From Neorhizobium galegae bv. officinalis (GTDB lineage: Bacteria; Pseudomonadota; Alphaproteobacteria; Rhizobiales; Rhizobiaceae), in the NCBI GenBank assembly GCA_000985875.1, contig CCRI01000007.1:1-64000 (forward strand): DNA of 64,000 nucleotides, read 5' to 3'. Positions 19,397 through 27,857 of the stretch are shown piece by piece; position 1 is the stretch's first letter, and each line of letters opens with the position of its first letter. The notes beneath the pieces were generated by a model. That model worked only from the letters and a program-made list of their open reading frames with translations. It was not told where the DNA came from and ran no database searches. The translations under genes and the position numbers were made by a program.

Positions 19397-20946
19397 CAGT
19401 GTCCTCCCGTCGCAAGGCGCATGACGCTTTCCTGCGTCGCCTCGCTTCTTGTCAGTTCGCCAGCAACCCGGCCCTCGCTCATCACCATCACGCGGTCGCT
19501 CATTCCGAGCACCTCGGGAAGTTCCGACGAGATCATGAGGATCGCCAGGCCTTGGCGGGCAAACTCAGTCATCAATTTGTGGATTTCAGACTTGGAGCCG
19601 ACATCGATGCCGCGCGTCGGCTCGTCCAGGATCAAGACCTTGAGATCGCCCGGCAGCCATTTCGCCAGCACAATCTTCTGCTGATTGCCGCCACTCAGGT
19701 TCTCGGCAATCATCTCCGTGCTCGGCGTCTTGATCTGAAGCAACTTTATCATTCGCTTGGCGGCTGTTTCCTCTTGCCGCTTGCTGATGAACAGCCCGGC
19801 CGCGAATTTCTTCAGATTGGCGAGCGAGATGTTTTCGCCGACCGGTCGGCACAGCACGAGGCCCTCTGCCGTCCGGTCCTCCGAGACCATGGCGATGCCA
19901 TGGCGGATTGCGTCAGTCGGAGACCCGATCTTGATCGGCGTCCCATTGAGTCGAATAGTCCCGGCATCGCATTTGTCGAGTCCGAAAATCACGCGGGCCA
20001 CTTCAGTTCGTCCCGCACCGATCAATCCTGCCAATCCGACAATCTCACCCGCCCGCACCGTCAGATTGACGTCCTCGAAGACTCCGGTGCGGCTGACATT
20101 CTCAATGGACAGAACGACGTCGCCGATGGGCACGTCCTCTTTCGGGAAAATACTTGAAATGGTGCGGCCAACCATTTGGGAGATCAGCTTTGCTTCGGTG
20201 TAGCTGCTCGACGGCCCTGTGGCGATGAACTGACCGTCTCGCATGACGGTAATGTCATCCGCGACCTGGAAAATCTCGTCCATTTTGTGGGTTATGTAGA
20301 TGATCGCAACGCCGTTCGCCTTGAGGTCGGCGATCTGCTGAAAAAGCATGGAGACTTCAGTGTCGCTGATTGCCGACGTCGGCTCGTCCATAATGACGAG
20401 AGAGGCTGCGCGGGAGATCGCCTTGACGATCTCAACCAATTGCATGGCAGCGATGGAAAGATCGCGCATTTTTGTGTCGGCCGAGTATTTTAGCCCTAAC
20501 GCCTCAAAGAGCTTTTGTGTTTCAGCGTTCATCTGAGTGAAGTCAACGAACGAAGCTAACACGCCCTTTCGCCCGATCGTCGGCTCACGGCCGAGGAAGA
20601 TGTTCTCGGCGATGGTCATGTCGAGGACCGGGCTGAGTTCCTGATGGATCATTGAGATCCCGTGCTCCAAAGCCGCCGCGGCATTTTGATGGTCAAGCCT
20701 TTCCGCCTGAAAGAAAATCTCACCCTCATCGATCGCGTAGATGCCGCTCAGGATCTTCATTAGGGTGGACTTGCCGGCACCGTTTTCGCCGACCAGGACG
20801 TGAACACTGCCTGGCCGGACGCGCAGGTTCATACCGTCAAGTGCGCGGACGCCCGGAAAAGATTTGGTAATCCCCCGCATTTCAAGGACATATTCGTCAT
20901 TGGCCGCGGCGAATGATGTCGCCGGGGCTCCTCCCACCGAAGTCAT
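19396..20946 (-). CDS. sugar ABC importer ATPase (RbsA/MglA type, duplicated domain)
   Basis: 516 residues from the ATG at 20946, which has a near-perfect AGGAGG upstream; a second in-frame ATG at 20979 lacks one. Two fused nucleotide-binding domains: the first with Walker A GENGAGKST and signature LSIAAMQLVEIVKAISR; the second degenerate at Walker A (GLIGAGRTEV) but with LSGGNQQKIVLAKWLP and LDEPTRGIDVG. This is the standard RbsA layout. First gene of the leftward sugar operon, divergent from the LacI-type regulator. Confidence 0.93.
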   Translation of the reverse strand: MTSVGGAPATSFAAANDEYVLEMRGITKSFPGVRALDGMNLRVRPGSVHVLVGENGAGKSTLMKILSGIYAIDEGEIFFQAERLDHQNAAAALEHGISMIHQELSPVLDMTIAENIFLGREPTIGRKGVLASFVDFTQMNAETQKLFEALGLKYSADTKMRDLSIAAMQLVEIVKAISRAASLVIMDEPTSAISDTEVSMLFQQIADLKANGVAIIYITHKMDEIFQVADDITVMRDGQFIATGPSSSYTEAKLISQMVGRTISSIFPKEDVPIGDVVLSIENVSRTGVFEDVNLTVRAGEIVGLAGLIGAGRTEVARVIFGLDKCDAGTIRLNGTPIKIGSPTDAIRHGIAMVSEDRTAEGLVLCRPVGENISLANLKKFAAGLFISKRQEETAAKRMIKLLQIKTPSTEMIAENLSGGNQQKIVLAKWLPGDLKVLILDEPTRGIDVGSKSEIHKLMTEFARQGLAILMISSELPEVLGMSDRVMVMSEGRVAGELTRSEATQESVMRLATGGH

Positions 20947-21106
20947 ATGAATATTCCTCCTAACCACAGGCTCTCCCAAGCCCGGCGCCGCAAGGCGTCT
21001 TTTCTGTTTGCATTCTGTGTCTATTTCCTCATTTTATGTCAATTTCCTCCTATAATTATCTTTCAAATTCGTTCAGTATTGCTTTCATGAAATGGGAGAA
21101 TATGCT
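20947..21106. promoter_or_regulatory. divergent promoter region, sugar operon / LacI gene
   Basis: AT-rich 160-bp region. It holds a direct repeat ATTTCCTC at 21023-21030 and 21042-21049, 19 bp apart (about two helical turns), a plausible regulator-binding arrangement. No perfect LacI-type palindrome was found by eye. Confidence 0.4.
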
Positions 21107-22144
21107 GTGTCACGACCGACGATTGCCGATCTGGCAAAGGCAGCGAATGTTGGAATTTCAACGGTCGACAGGGTCATCAATGGCCGACATCCGGTGCGGC
21201 CGAAGACAGCCGAACTCGTTCTCGAGGCCGCCGAGCGCATCGGGTTTCATGGCCTCACGGCGATCAAACGACGAATCGAGGCGGACAAACCCGTGATCAA
21301 ATTCGGTTTTCTGCTTAAGCAGCAGCACCGAAAGCTCTACCAGATGTGGAGCGAACTGCTCACCAGGGCTGTCGACGCCTACCCCGAGGCCCACGGGCGG
21401 GCGATCGTGCGCTTTATGGATGACCTTAGGCCCGATAAGGCGGCTGCGGCTATTCATGCCCTCAGCCGGGAGGCTGACGTCATCGGGATGATCACCTCGG
21501 ATCATCCTCAGGTTAATCACGCCATCGCCGACCTTGCTGCTGATGGCATCCCTGTCGTGACGATGATTTCGGATGTCTCGGCTCCCGAAAGAGCAGGCTT
21601 TGTCGGTAATGATTGCGCAAAGAAGGGGAGAACGGCAGCTTGGTTCATTGCTCATCTCAACGCAAGGCCCGGCGAAGTAGCGGTATTCGTAGGGAGCCAT
21701 CGCTATTTGGCCCAAGAACTTTGCGAAATGGGCTTTCGATCGTATTTCCGGGAGGCGGCACCGAAATTCCGGATGCTCGAGACGTTGGCGACTCTGGAGG
21801 AGCCACAGACGGCCTACGAGCTGACAAAGCAACTTCTAGCGTCGCAAGAGCGCTGGGTGGGCCTTTACGTCGCAGGGGGCGGAGTGACAGGAGTAATGCA
21901 AGCCCTTCGGGAGGATCGTAGTCCCGCAGCTCAAAGGTTGGTCGTAGTGGCTCATGAACTGACGAATGAGACGCGTGCGGGCTTAGCGGAGGGGCTGCTG
22001 AAGGTTGTTCTTTCCCATCCTGCACGTCAGCTAACAAAGACATTGGTGCGCGCGATGGGAGATGCCGCTATGAACAAAGGCGAGCCGATTGGGATGACGC
22101 AAAATGTGCTGCCCTTTGACATCTACACGGCTGCAAACATTTGA
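21107..22144 (+). CDS. LacI-family transcriptional regulator
   Basis: About 345 residues. N-terminal LacI helix-turn-helix (TIADLAKAANVGISTVDRVI, then the hinge region), followed by a type I periplasmic-binding-like effector domain. I prefer the GTG at 21107 because GGGAGA lies just upstream and the HTH then starts at residue 4. The ATG at 21092 (adding MGEYA) is the alternative. The HTH reads STVDRV where many LacI members have STVSRV. Divergent from the ribose-type importer operon, so it is its likely repressor, sensing the imported sugar or a product. Confidence 0.9.
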   Translation: MSRPTIADLAKAANVGISTVDRVINGRHPVRPKTAELVLEAAERIGFHGLTAIKRRIEADKPVIKFGFLLKQQHRKLYQMWSELLTRAVDAYPEAHGRAIVRFMDDLRPDKAAAAIHALSREADVIGMITSDHPQVNHAIADLAADGIPVVTMISDVSAPERAGFVGNDCAKKGRTAAWFIAHLNARPGEVAVFVGSHRYLAQELCEMGFRSYFREAAPKFRMLETLATLEEPQTAYELTKQLLASQERWVGLYVAGGGVTGVMQALREDRSPAAQRLVVVAHELTNETRAGLAEGLLKVVLSHPARQLTKTLVRAMGDAAMNKGEPIGMTQNVLPFDIYTAANI

Positions 22145-22385
22145 GAAATGACGTTTCGATGAGCAATGGACTGCGGCTGTCCGTAAATGCTGTGTTAACA
22201 GACAAGTTGCGCGGACTATCGAGACTTGGTTCCATGAACGGGACCGCGCCTCATAAAACGTGTAACTGGTTGAAATGGTCCGAAAAGCCCGCACAACCTC
22301 GGTTGTGATCGTTCAAGGCGGGATACCTAAACAGGTTCGTCCTCGTTAACGAACCTCCTTGAAGTCTGCGGTCATTGCGCATATC

Positions 22386-22423
22386 TTGATATCAAAGCCA
22401 TCATGCATATGGATATGATATCA
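22386..22423. promoter_or_regulatory. operator of the toxin-antitoxin pair
   Basis: Two GATATC-centred palindromes, TTGATATCAA at 22386-22395 and TGATATCA at 22416-22423, 30 bp centre to centre (about three helical turns), ending directly at the antitoxin ATG. Ribbon-helix-helix antitoxins of the FitA type bind such paired sites to autoregulate. Confidence 0.65.
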
Positions 22424-22678
22424 ATGCCGGCAGTCACCATTCGAAACCTTTCTGATGAAACACATCGCGCTCTGCGGGTGCGAGCGGCTCATCACGGCCG
22501 GAGCACCGAGGCCGAGATTCGGGACATTATCGAAGCCGCAGTTCGTCCTCCTGGACGTGTCAAGCTCGGTTCGTTGCTGACCGCCATTGGTCGCGACGCC
22601 GAGCTTTCCGACAGGGACGTTGAAGCCCTGCAGAAAAGTCGCGACGAGACACCTGCCGAACCGATGACCTTCGAATGA
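22424..22678 (+). CDS. FitA/VapB-type ribbon-helix-helix antitoxin
   Basis: 84 residues from the ATG at 22424 (MPAVTIRNLSDETHRALRVR); three in-frame ATGs at 22403, 22409 and 22415 could add up to seven residues. The N-terminal 45 residues are the FitA-like RHH DNA-binding domain, with RAAHHGRSTEAEIRDIIE as the dimer helices. The acidic C-terminus (SRDETPAEPMTFE) is the toxin-binding tail. It overlaps the toxin gene by 4 bp (ATGA), the standard antitoxin-first order. Confidence 0.9.
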   Translation: MPAVTIRNLSDETHRALRVRAAHHGRSTEAEIRDIIEAAVRPPGRVKLGSLLTAIGRDAELSDRDVEALQKSRDETPAEPMTFE

Positions 22679-23094
22679 TCTTGCTGGACACCAACGTTAT
22701 ATCCGAGCCTTGGAAGCCGGTTCCTGATGAGGCCGTCATCGCCTGGTTGGACGCCCAAGCTATCGAAACGCTGTTCCTCTCCGCAATAACGATTGCTGAA
22801 CTTCGCTTCGGGATCGCTGCTATGCCTTCAGGGAAACGGCAAACTATCCTTCGCCACCGCCTTGAGGGCGAAGTGCTGCCCCACTTTTCCGAGCGCATCC
22901 TGTCCTTCGATCTGGCTACCTCTCAGTTCTATTCCGAACTGATGGCACGCGCTCGAGTATCTGGGAAAGCGATCAGCACAGCTGATGGCTACATCGCAGC
23001 CACAGCGGCAGCAAACGGCCTCGCGATCGCAACTCGCGACACAAGCCCTTTCGAGGCTGCCTGGCTGAAAGTGATCAATCCCTGGTCCAGATAA
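22675..23094 (+). CDS. PIN-domain ribonuclease toxin (FitB/VapC family)
   Basis: 139 residues, one PIN domain. The acidic metal-binding residues are all present: D5 (MILLDTNVISEPWK), E42 (ITIAELRFG), D104 (TADGYIA) and D122 (ATRDTSPFE). The toxin should therefore be active as a magnesium-dependent RNase; VapC relatives cut tRNA or rRNA. Translationally coupled to the antitoxin by ATGA. Such pairs often sit on plasmids or islands and stabilise them. Confidence 0.92.
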   Translation: MILLDTNVISEPWKPVPDEAVIAWLDAQAIETLFLSAITIAELRFGIAAMPSGKRQTILRHRLEGEVLPHFSERILSFDLATSQFYSELMARARVSGKAISTADGYIAATAAANGLAIATRDTSPFEAAWLKVINPWSR

Positions 23095-23524
23095 CAACGG
23101 CGTGCATGTAGGTATCGTGAGTTCGTATCCCTTCACATCAGGATATTGTCAATTGTTCATTCGAGTGGCATCGTAGTTGTCCTTGATTGGTGGATCCACG
23201 GTCTAGGCCCATAGCAATTACCGGCCCGTCCTCGGGCCTGTACAACCTCATATGTGGAACGGCCCGCGGTGCAAGGGGCATCGCAATCGTTTCACACACC
23301 GGGACGGTGCGTTCATATGTACGGCCTTTGAGTGCGGTACATGACCGCTGGCCTCGATGAGGTCCGCGAAACGAGGAGCTAAATCACATCCACGCACTTT
23401 CAGTGCAGCGAGGTTGGCGGCTTCACTCGTTCTGGGATTTCGTCCCATGGGTTCATCGTTTGCAATTGCACCTTGCATCTACCGGCCGACGCCGATCAGA
23501 TCAGTTTATCGGTCCCGAGGCTTT
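23095..23524. other. 430-bp stretch with no supported gene
   Basis: Neither strand shows a convincing protein. The leftward frame 23248-23478 has no family resemblance and no ribosome site. This region separates the toxin-antitoxin pair from the IS110 remnant and probably contains mobile-element debris. Confidence 0.45.
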
Positions 23525-23642
23525 TCAGATTGCCGCAGCAATTGAGGATGGCTCAGGAGGATTGTAGATCCCGCCCTTATTCAGAAGGCCCCAGATGATC
23601 CGGGCCATCTTGTTGGCTAACGCGACGGAGCGCAACGTGCTT
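23525..23642 (-). pseudogene. IS110-family transposase, C-terminal remnant
   Basis: The - strand encodes STLRSVALANKMARIIWG, then LLNKGGIYNPPEPSS and AAAI before a natural stop. This is the conserved C-terminal end of IS110-family DEDD transposases (the intact end usually reads VALANKMARI-W-L--KGG-Y). An in-frame stop lies just upstream, so only about 38 residues survive. Confidence 0.75.
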
Positions 23643-23736
23643 CACGGTCTTCACATTCACCTGCAAACACTGAAACAATCCATTCCTGGCTTGACCCGGT
23701 CGCAGCCGTCGCGTTGCAAACCGAAGGAACGATCAA

Positions 23737-23991
23737 ATGAAACATGATGCATTGAAAGAGAACCGGGCACCCGCCCGGGAAAACACAGGCGCGACAGCTC
23801 GTTGGCTGAGCTACGCCAGCAGCACTAATCCTCAACGGGCCGCGGAGGCGGAAGCCTTCATCGCTTGGAGGGATGCCGCGTTGGTCCACATGTTCGAGCA
23901 GCTCGCCGCCGTCGAGGCCAGCGAGACCGCGCCGCCAACCATTGAAGGGTTCATCGGCGGCATCACGCCGATCGTTTGGCCGAGCCCCTAA
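23737..23991 (+). CDS. small phage-type protein, function unknown
   Basis: 84 residues with a good GAAGGAA site seven bases before the ATG. Hydrophilic N-terminus, a predicted helix (AEAEAFIAWRDAALVHMFEQ) and the ending TIEGFIGGITPIVWP. The look is that of short proteins next to prophage lysis genes in rhizobia, but I cannot name the family. The endolysin remnant begins 247 bp downstream on the same strand. Intact as far as can be seen. Confidence 0.55.
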   Translation: MKHDALKENRAPARENTGATARWLSYASSTNPQRAAEAEAFIAWRDAALVHMFEQLAAVEASETAPPTIEGFIGGITPIVWPSP

Positions 23992-24077
23992 AAACAGCGG
24001 TTGCCTTGCAAGGGCCTGCCTCGGTCCGCCTGGATGGAGGCCCTCAACCCGACGCGATACAGCAGGTTCAAAAAAGA

Positions 24078-24110
24078 GAGGGCTCGCCCGTTTTTCCCGT
24101 TCGAGCCCTC
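24078..24110. terminator. strong hairpin with flanking A/T runs
   Basis: Perfect 9-bp stem GAGGGCTCG / CGAGCCCTC with a 15-base loop. On the - strand it is followed by TCTTTTTTG, so the U-run fits a leftward transcript; on the + strand it lies 87 bp behind the small phage gene. Possibly bidirectional. Confidence 0.6.
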
Positions 24111-24237
24111 AACAGTCTCTTGGCGGCGGGAGCATCGCAGATAACCTGATATCGCGCATCCCCCATTCTGGCTACGTCGTCTGACGTAGTCTGGTCCGCC
24201 TGGACGCGTTTCTAACCCCCGCAGATGGACATCACCC

Positions 24238-25185
24238 ATGAGCGTCATCACCGCCGCGGAGATCCGCGTGGCCGCAAAATCGCGTGTCAACGAAGCCAAC
24301 ATGAACTCGGACCTGGGCGCCCTCGACCAGTTTGGGTTGAGGCTGGTACTGAGCCGGCCGCACCGGGTCGCGCATTACCTGGCGCAGCTAATGCAGGAGA
24401 CTGGCGCTTTCCGCTTCGATCAGGAGGTCTGAGGGCCGACGCCCGCACAGGTGCGTTATGACACCCGCACCGATCTCGGCAACACGTCGGCGGCCGACGG
24501 TGACGGGCACCTCTACCGCGGCCGCGCCGGCATTCAGATAACCGGTAAGGCGAAATATGCGGCCTTCCGCGACTGGTGCCGGGAGAAGGGGTTCAACCCA
24601 CCGGACTTCGTTGCGCAGCCCAGATGTGGGAAGGGCTTGTGCCGCTCTGGTATTGGTCGACCCGAAATCTGAACGCCTATGCCGACCGCAACGACATCGA
24701 AACGATCATCAAGAAGATCGACGGCGGCAACAAGCGGGCTCAACGACCGCATCGACTACTATGGCCGGATTTCACTGATGAGGCTCGGCTACCAGCCGAC
24801 CGAGGCAGACATCCAGCGTTATCAATCGGGACGTGGTCTCAACGTCGATGGCGACGTGGGGCCGAAGACCCGCGCGGCCCTGCACAAGGATCTCCTCGCC
24901 TGTCGGGACTTGTCGGTGCCGATGGCGGCCTTTTCCTCGTCGCCAGTCACCGAAGAGAAGGCCGTGGTGCCGGTTGCCGTCGAGACGCAGGTCAAGCGCA
25001 AGTTCAGCCTGTTCGGCGGTGGCGGCTCGTTCGGTAGCTTTGGTCTGGCCCCCCTGGCTGGCATGGATTGGCAGGTGGTCGCGGTGCTTGCGACCGTCAT
25101 CCTGCTCACGCTGATCCTCGGCCTTCTGCTTCAGAACTCAGTCGTCTCGGCGATCCACAAGATCCGTGCGGAGGTAGAGCCATGA
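24238..25185 (+). pseudogene. prophage endolysin (GH19-like chitinase/muramidase) with peptidoglycan-binding part, inactivated
   Basis: Three frames together spell a phage lysin. Residues from 24238 (AHYLAQLMQETGAFRFDQEV) stop at a TGA (24430-24432) where relatives have Trp, i.e. TGG to TGA. The frame then continues GPTPAQVRYDTRTDLG and YRGRAGIQITGKAKYAAF. A frameshift near 24612 leads to MWEGLVPLWYW, and another near 24740 to LNDRIDYYGRISLMRLGY. Then come QRYQSGRGLNVDGDVGPKTRAAL (peptidoglycan-binding-like, split here for length) and a C-terminal membrane helix (VVAVLATVILLTLILGLLL). At least three lesions make it dead. It is followed by the spanin pair, the usual lysis-cassette order. Confidence 0.8.
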
Positions 25186-25470
25186 TCACCAACAAGATCA
25201 GCATGGCGATCGGTGCCGCCGGCGGTTTTGGCGCTCGGCTTCGCCGTCTTCACCACCATCAACGCCGTCTGGTGGCTTCCGGACGCAAAGGCGGAGGCTC
25301 GCGCCATCGAGCGCGCCACCATGCAGGCAGCAACCGACAAAGCCGTAGGAGAACTGAGCAATGAAGCTGACAAGGCTCGCTTTACCCGTCGCATGTGCCG
25401 TGAGCGCAGCGGCGTGGACCTCAACGCAACAGGTCAGTGCCTCGAAGGGGCAACCGTCCCGCACGGCTAG
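25182..25470 (+). pseudogene. inner-membrane spanin-like (Rz-type) phage protein, frameshifted
   Basis: Starts with an ATGA overlap to the endolysin remnant (MITNKISMAIG). It then needs a one-base shift near 25205-25213 to continue LALGFAVFTTINAVWWLPDA, EARAIERATMQAATDKAV and the C-terminal RFTRRMCRERSGVDLN. One N-terminal membrane helix followed by a long periplasmic helix is the layout of Rz-type i-spanins, which span the periplasm in the last step of host lysis. The assignment rests on layout and position behind an endolysin, not on a known motif. Confidence 0.6.
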
Positions 25471-25627
25471 AGCAATCGTCGGCACCTCACTGATCGGAGC
25501 TCGAGGTGCGACGTTGGCCGATCAGGAGGGGATCGACGACACGGTCGCCGGCGTCTGCGGGGCAGGCGTCTGGACGCCGGAGGAATGCCTCGCGCATGAC
25601 CAAAAAGCGGTCGGAAAGCGGCGATGA
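25361..25627 (+). pseudogene. embedded outer-membrane spanin-like (Rz1-type) protein with lost lipobox cysteine
   Basis: 88 residues in the +1 frame, starting inside the Rz-like gene and running past its end, as Rz1 genes do. N-terminus MKLTRLALPVACAVSAAAWT is a lipoprotein-type signal. The position where relatives carry the lipidated Cys is Trp here, a single TGC/TGT to TGG change, so lipid anchoring would fail. The C-terminal half (IDDTVAGVCGAGVWTPEEC) seems conserved-looking. Could also be an intact small secreted protein; I call it a decayed o-spanin at moderate confidence. Confidence 0.5.
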
Positions 25628-25659
25628 CCCGATCTCTGGACAAATCGAGATCGTGCGGT

Positions 25660-26361
25660 TCACTTAGGATGTAAACAAAGCTTCGAATGCTTGGTCACGC
25701 CGCTCATGTCGCATACGTAAACCTGTGCCATCCACGGCCACGACTTTGTCGTCGTCACGCTTTGCGTCCTGCCTTTGGGAGCGATAGTGCTGGTCAGGCT
25801 CCATTGGCTTGTTCCTGAGCACTTGTTCTGCTCGCCTTTCAGGTAGTAGCAAATCCGGACCTGGATGGGGACGTTGCAATTATTCTTGACGTCTACGGTA
25901 TCCCAATCAATAGGCGCCTTGCTTGGTTGACGGAGCGTGACGCATTTGGGATCCGCAAATGGAGCCGCTCCGTCTTTCACTCCATCTTTCTTGGATGGCC
26001 GCGAACCGGCGGAAGTCGCCCAAGGATTGCTGATCGCATCCGTTTTGGCGCTCTCAATGTCTTTCTTAATTTTGGCGCTCGGAGGCGCCTTCAGTTCATC
26101 GTTCCACTCCTTATCGACTCGTCGTTGAATCTCCTCGTCACTAGGCTCGTTGGTCGATGAATTCGCCAGTCCCTGAAGTAGTACTCCGCCCAAGCCGACG
26201 ATGGCTGCTGCAGCATTGCCACTATTCGAGTTTCGGCTCGTGGGAGCAGACGTGCCGCAGCTTGACCGGCCACCGTTCGCAGGTGCGATTTCGCACCTCG
26301 CATAGGCTTGGTTCAGAGGCGAAAGAAGTATAAGGCACAAAGAGAGGAGAAATATTTTCAT
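25660..26361 (-). CDS. secreted protein of unknown function (AT-rich orphan A)
   Basis: 233 residues. Signal peptide MKIFLLSLCLILLSPLNQAYA, then a Ser/Asn-rich segment, a basic/acidic middle, and a compact C-terminal domain of about 90 residues. That domain holds several cysteines (NNCNVPIQVRICYYLKGEQ, CSGTSQWSL, MAQVYVCDMSG). Its pattern of a short beta-sandwich with disulfides is like secreted effectors or inhibitors, but no family is recognised. It starts 3 bp behind the partner gene, so the two form one operon. Base composition is clearly more AT-rich than the surrounding enzymes, suggesting recent transfer. Confidence 0.7.
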   Translation of the reverse strand: MKIFLLSLCLILLSPLNQAYARCEIAPANGGRSSCGTSAPTSRNSNSGNAAAAIVGLGGVLLQGLANSSTNEPSDEEIQRRVDKEWNDELKAPPSAKIKKDIESAKTDAISNPWATSAGSRPSKKDGVKDGAAPFADPKCVTLRQPSKAPIDWDTVDVKNNCNVPIQVRICYYLKGEQNKCSGTSQWSLTSTIAPKGRTQSVTTTKSWPWMAQVYVCDMSGVTKHSKLCLHPK

Positions 26362-26364
26362 CGT

Positions 26365-27129
26365 CTACTGCCACTTTTTCGAGTAGTAGGTCCAAAGTGC
26401 GGCTAGGTCATCGTAGAATTTAGCGAAATCCGGGTGAAGACCCAAATCGTTGCATCGTTTTGCAGCATTTTTAAGCAGTGCAACGAATTTTATTTCTTTG
26501 TCGTACGAGGTCCCATTTTTGAATAGAGACATCCTGCTCTTAGCGACGTTCGCTTGGACGTCATCGATAAATAACTTGATATCGTAGGCAGGGTCCTCGC
26601 CATGGATATCCTTAATCGCCTTTATGAATTCGGCTCGGCCAAGGTTTGAGGAATCGATCGTCCCACCTTTTACCTGATAGTTGTGAGAGTAAAAGCCCGC
26701 GCATAAGAACGCTCTCAGTGCATACTTTCGCGCATCTGGAGAGTTTAGGCCTAGCTTGATCTGGTACGCCGCCTGATAATATTCAACCCAATAATACTTT
26801 AACTTGGAATCGTTAAAGTTTATGATGTCATTAGGGCACGGCTCCGGAAAGCGAGTTCCTTTTAGAAAAGTGACATCATACAATTTCGGCAAATACTGAT
26901 CGGCGAGCGAATATTTCTTCTGTTTCACATAGCCGATCATGACCTTTATCAAATGTTCTCGGCAGTCGCTCATCTGAGATTTCCAGTCGCATCCTCTGAG
27001 CTTTCTCTCACTTTCCTTAAGGATGCCCTTCTCAAGAATATAGGTTCCCACCTCACTTGCTGACGTTGTCGCCCAGGCTTCAAAAGCGCCCGTTAACGCT
27101 ATCAATATAAAAAATACGACCCTCTTCAA
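26365..27129 (-). CDS. secreted protein of unknown function (AT-rich orphan B)
   Basis: 254 residues starting with TTG, which has AGGGGGAG just upstream. Signal peptide KRVVFFILIALTGAFEAWA. The mature part is helix-rich and tetratricopeptide-like in feel (YVKQKKYSLADQYLPKLYDV; YYQAAYQIKLGLNSPDARKY) with three to five cysteines. It may be a periplasmic helical-repeat protein; no family recognised. First gene of a two-gene leftward unit. Codon use is markedly AT-rich for this replicon. Such cargo between prophage genes is typical of moron or island genes. Confidence 0.7.
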   Translation of the reverse strand: MKRVVFFILIALTGAFEAWATTSASEVGTYILEKGILKESERKLRGCDWKSQMSDCREHLIKVMIGYVKQKKYSLADQYLPKLYDVTFLKGTRFPEPCPNDIINFNDSKLKYYWVEYYQAAYQIKLGLNSPDARKYALRAFLCAGFYSHNYQVKGGTIDSSNLGRAEFIKAIKDIHGEDPAYDIKLFIDDVQANVAKSRMSLFKNGTSYDKEIKFVALLKNAAKRCNDLGLHPDFAKFYDDLAALWTYYSKKWQ

Positions 27130-27535
27130 ATGCTCCCCCTGTGTTTTGGACTACACATTGCTACATGACGAAAGAAATTTCCTCATCTAGCAGATATACT
27201 CTATTTGAATTTGTGATCTGTGAAAGCTCGTGGCTGCCTTTTACTGCACGAGCGGTGCGTTCGCTCGTGTCCAAAGGTCCAGCAGGGAAGTGTTTCGCTA
27301 TAGATGATGCTTACAGCGAGGCCCGCAGCGGCAGAAGTGCCGTGCCGGGCCTCTCCCGCAGGGGGGATGGCCAGAGGCGCCACTGCGGTAGCGCATATTC
27401 TATCAGATAGCGGTTGGCTCTCCGACGCGGCGCCGGCGTATTGGTGATTAAGCGGTCAATGTCCACATTCCCGCGTCCCCTTCAGGGGCAGCGGGCCGCG
27501 GAGCATAAGCTTCGTTTACCCGTCCAGCCGCAGGA
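27130..27535. other. intergenic region with strong hairpin
   Basis: No gene is supported. It must hold the promoter of the AT-rich pair next to 27130. At 27318-27353 lies a long hairpin: outer stem GAGGCCCG / CGGGCCTC, inner stem CGGCA / TGCCG with loop GAAG. No U-run follows, so its role (terminator core, structured RNA or recombination site) is open. Confidence 0.5.
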
Positions 27536-27793
27536 TCAATTGACCTTCTTCCCGGGAAGGTGGCTCGCTGAGCGCAGAATCCTAGAATAGTCCGGTGGTC
27601 TGTCCCATCCGTGCTCGGGTGAGCAATGGGAGCAGGGTATGCCGGCGCCACCACAGCCGCAGCAACGCGTTCCACTCCAAGCCCTTGTGGGATGTCTCGC
27701 AGACCCAGCCGGTATCCTGACATGTTTTGCATAATCGCATTCATGCGTCTCCGTTTCGCATCGGGGACATGGAGTCGGGGACCGCATGGTCAA
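27536..27793 (-). CDS. possible small zinc-ribbon protein
   Basis: 85 residues with paired cysteines in zinc-ribbon spacing: CPRCETETHEC near the start and CCGCGGAGIPCSHC in the middle, plus ARHPTRAWSG between. It lies divergent from a coiled-coil phage protein and may belong to the same prophage. The evidence is only the cysteine pattern and a fair codon look; other frames of this region also stay open, so treat it as a candidate. Confidence 0.3.
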   Translation of the reverse strand: MTMRSPTPCPRCETETHECDYAKHVRIPAGSARHPTRAWSGTRCCGCGGAGIPCSHCSPEHGWDRPPDYSRILRSASHLPGKKVN

Positions 27794-27857
27794 CGGGACT
27801 GGAACAAGAACAAACTACCGAAATTCAGACTGTCGCATTGAAAGGGCAGCAGGACTA

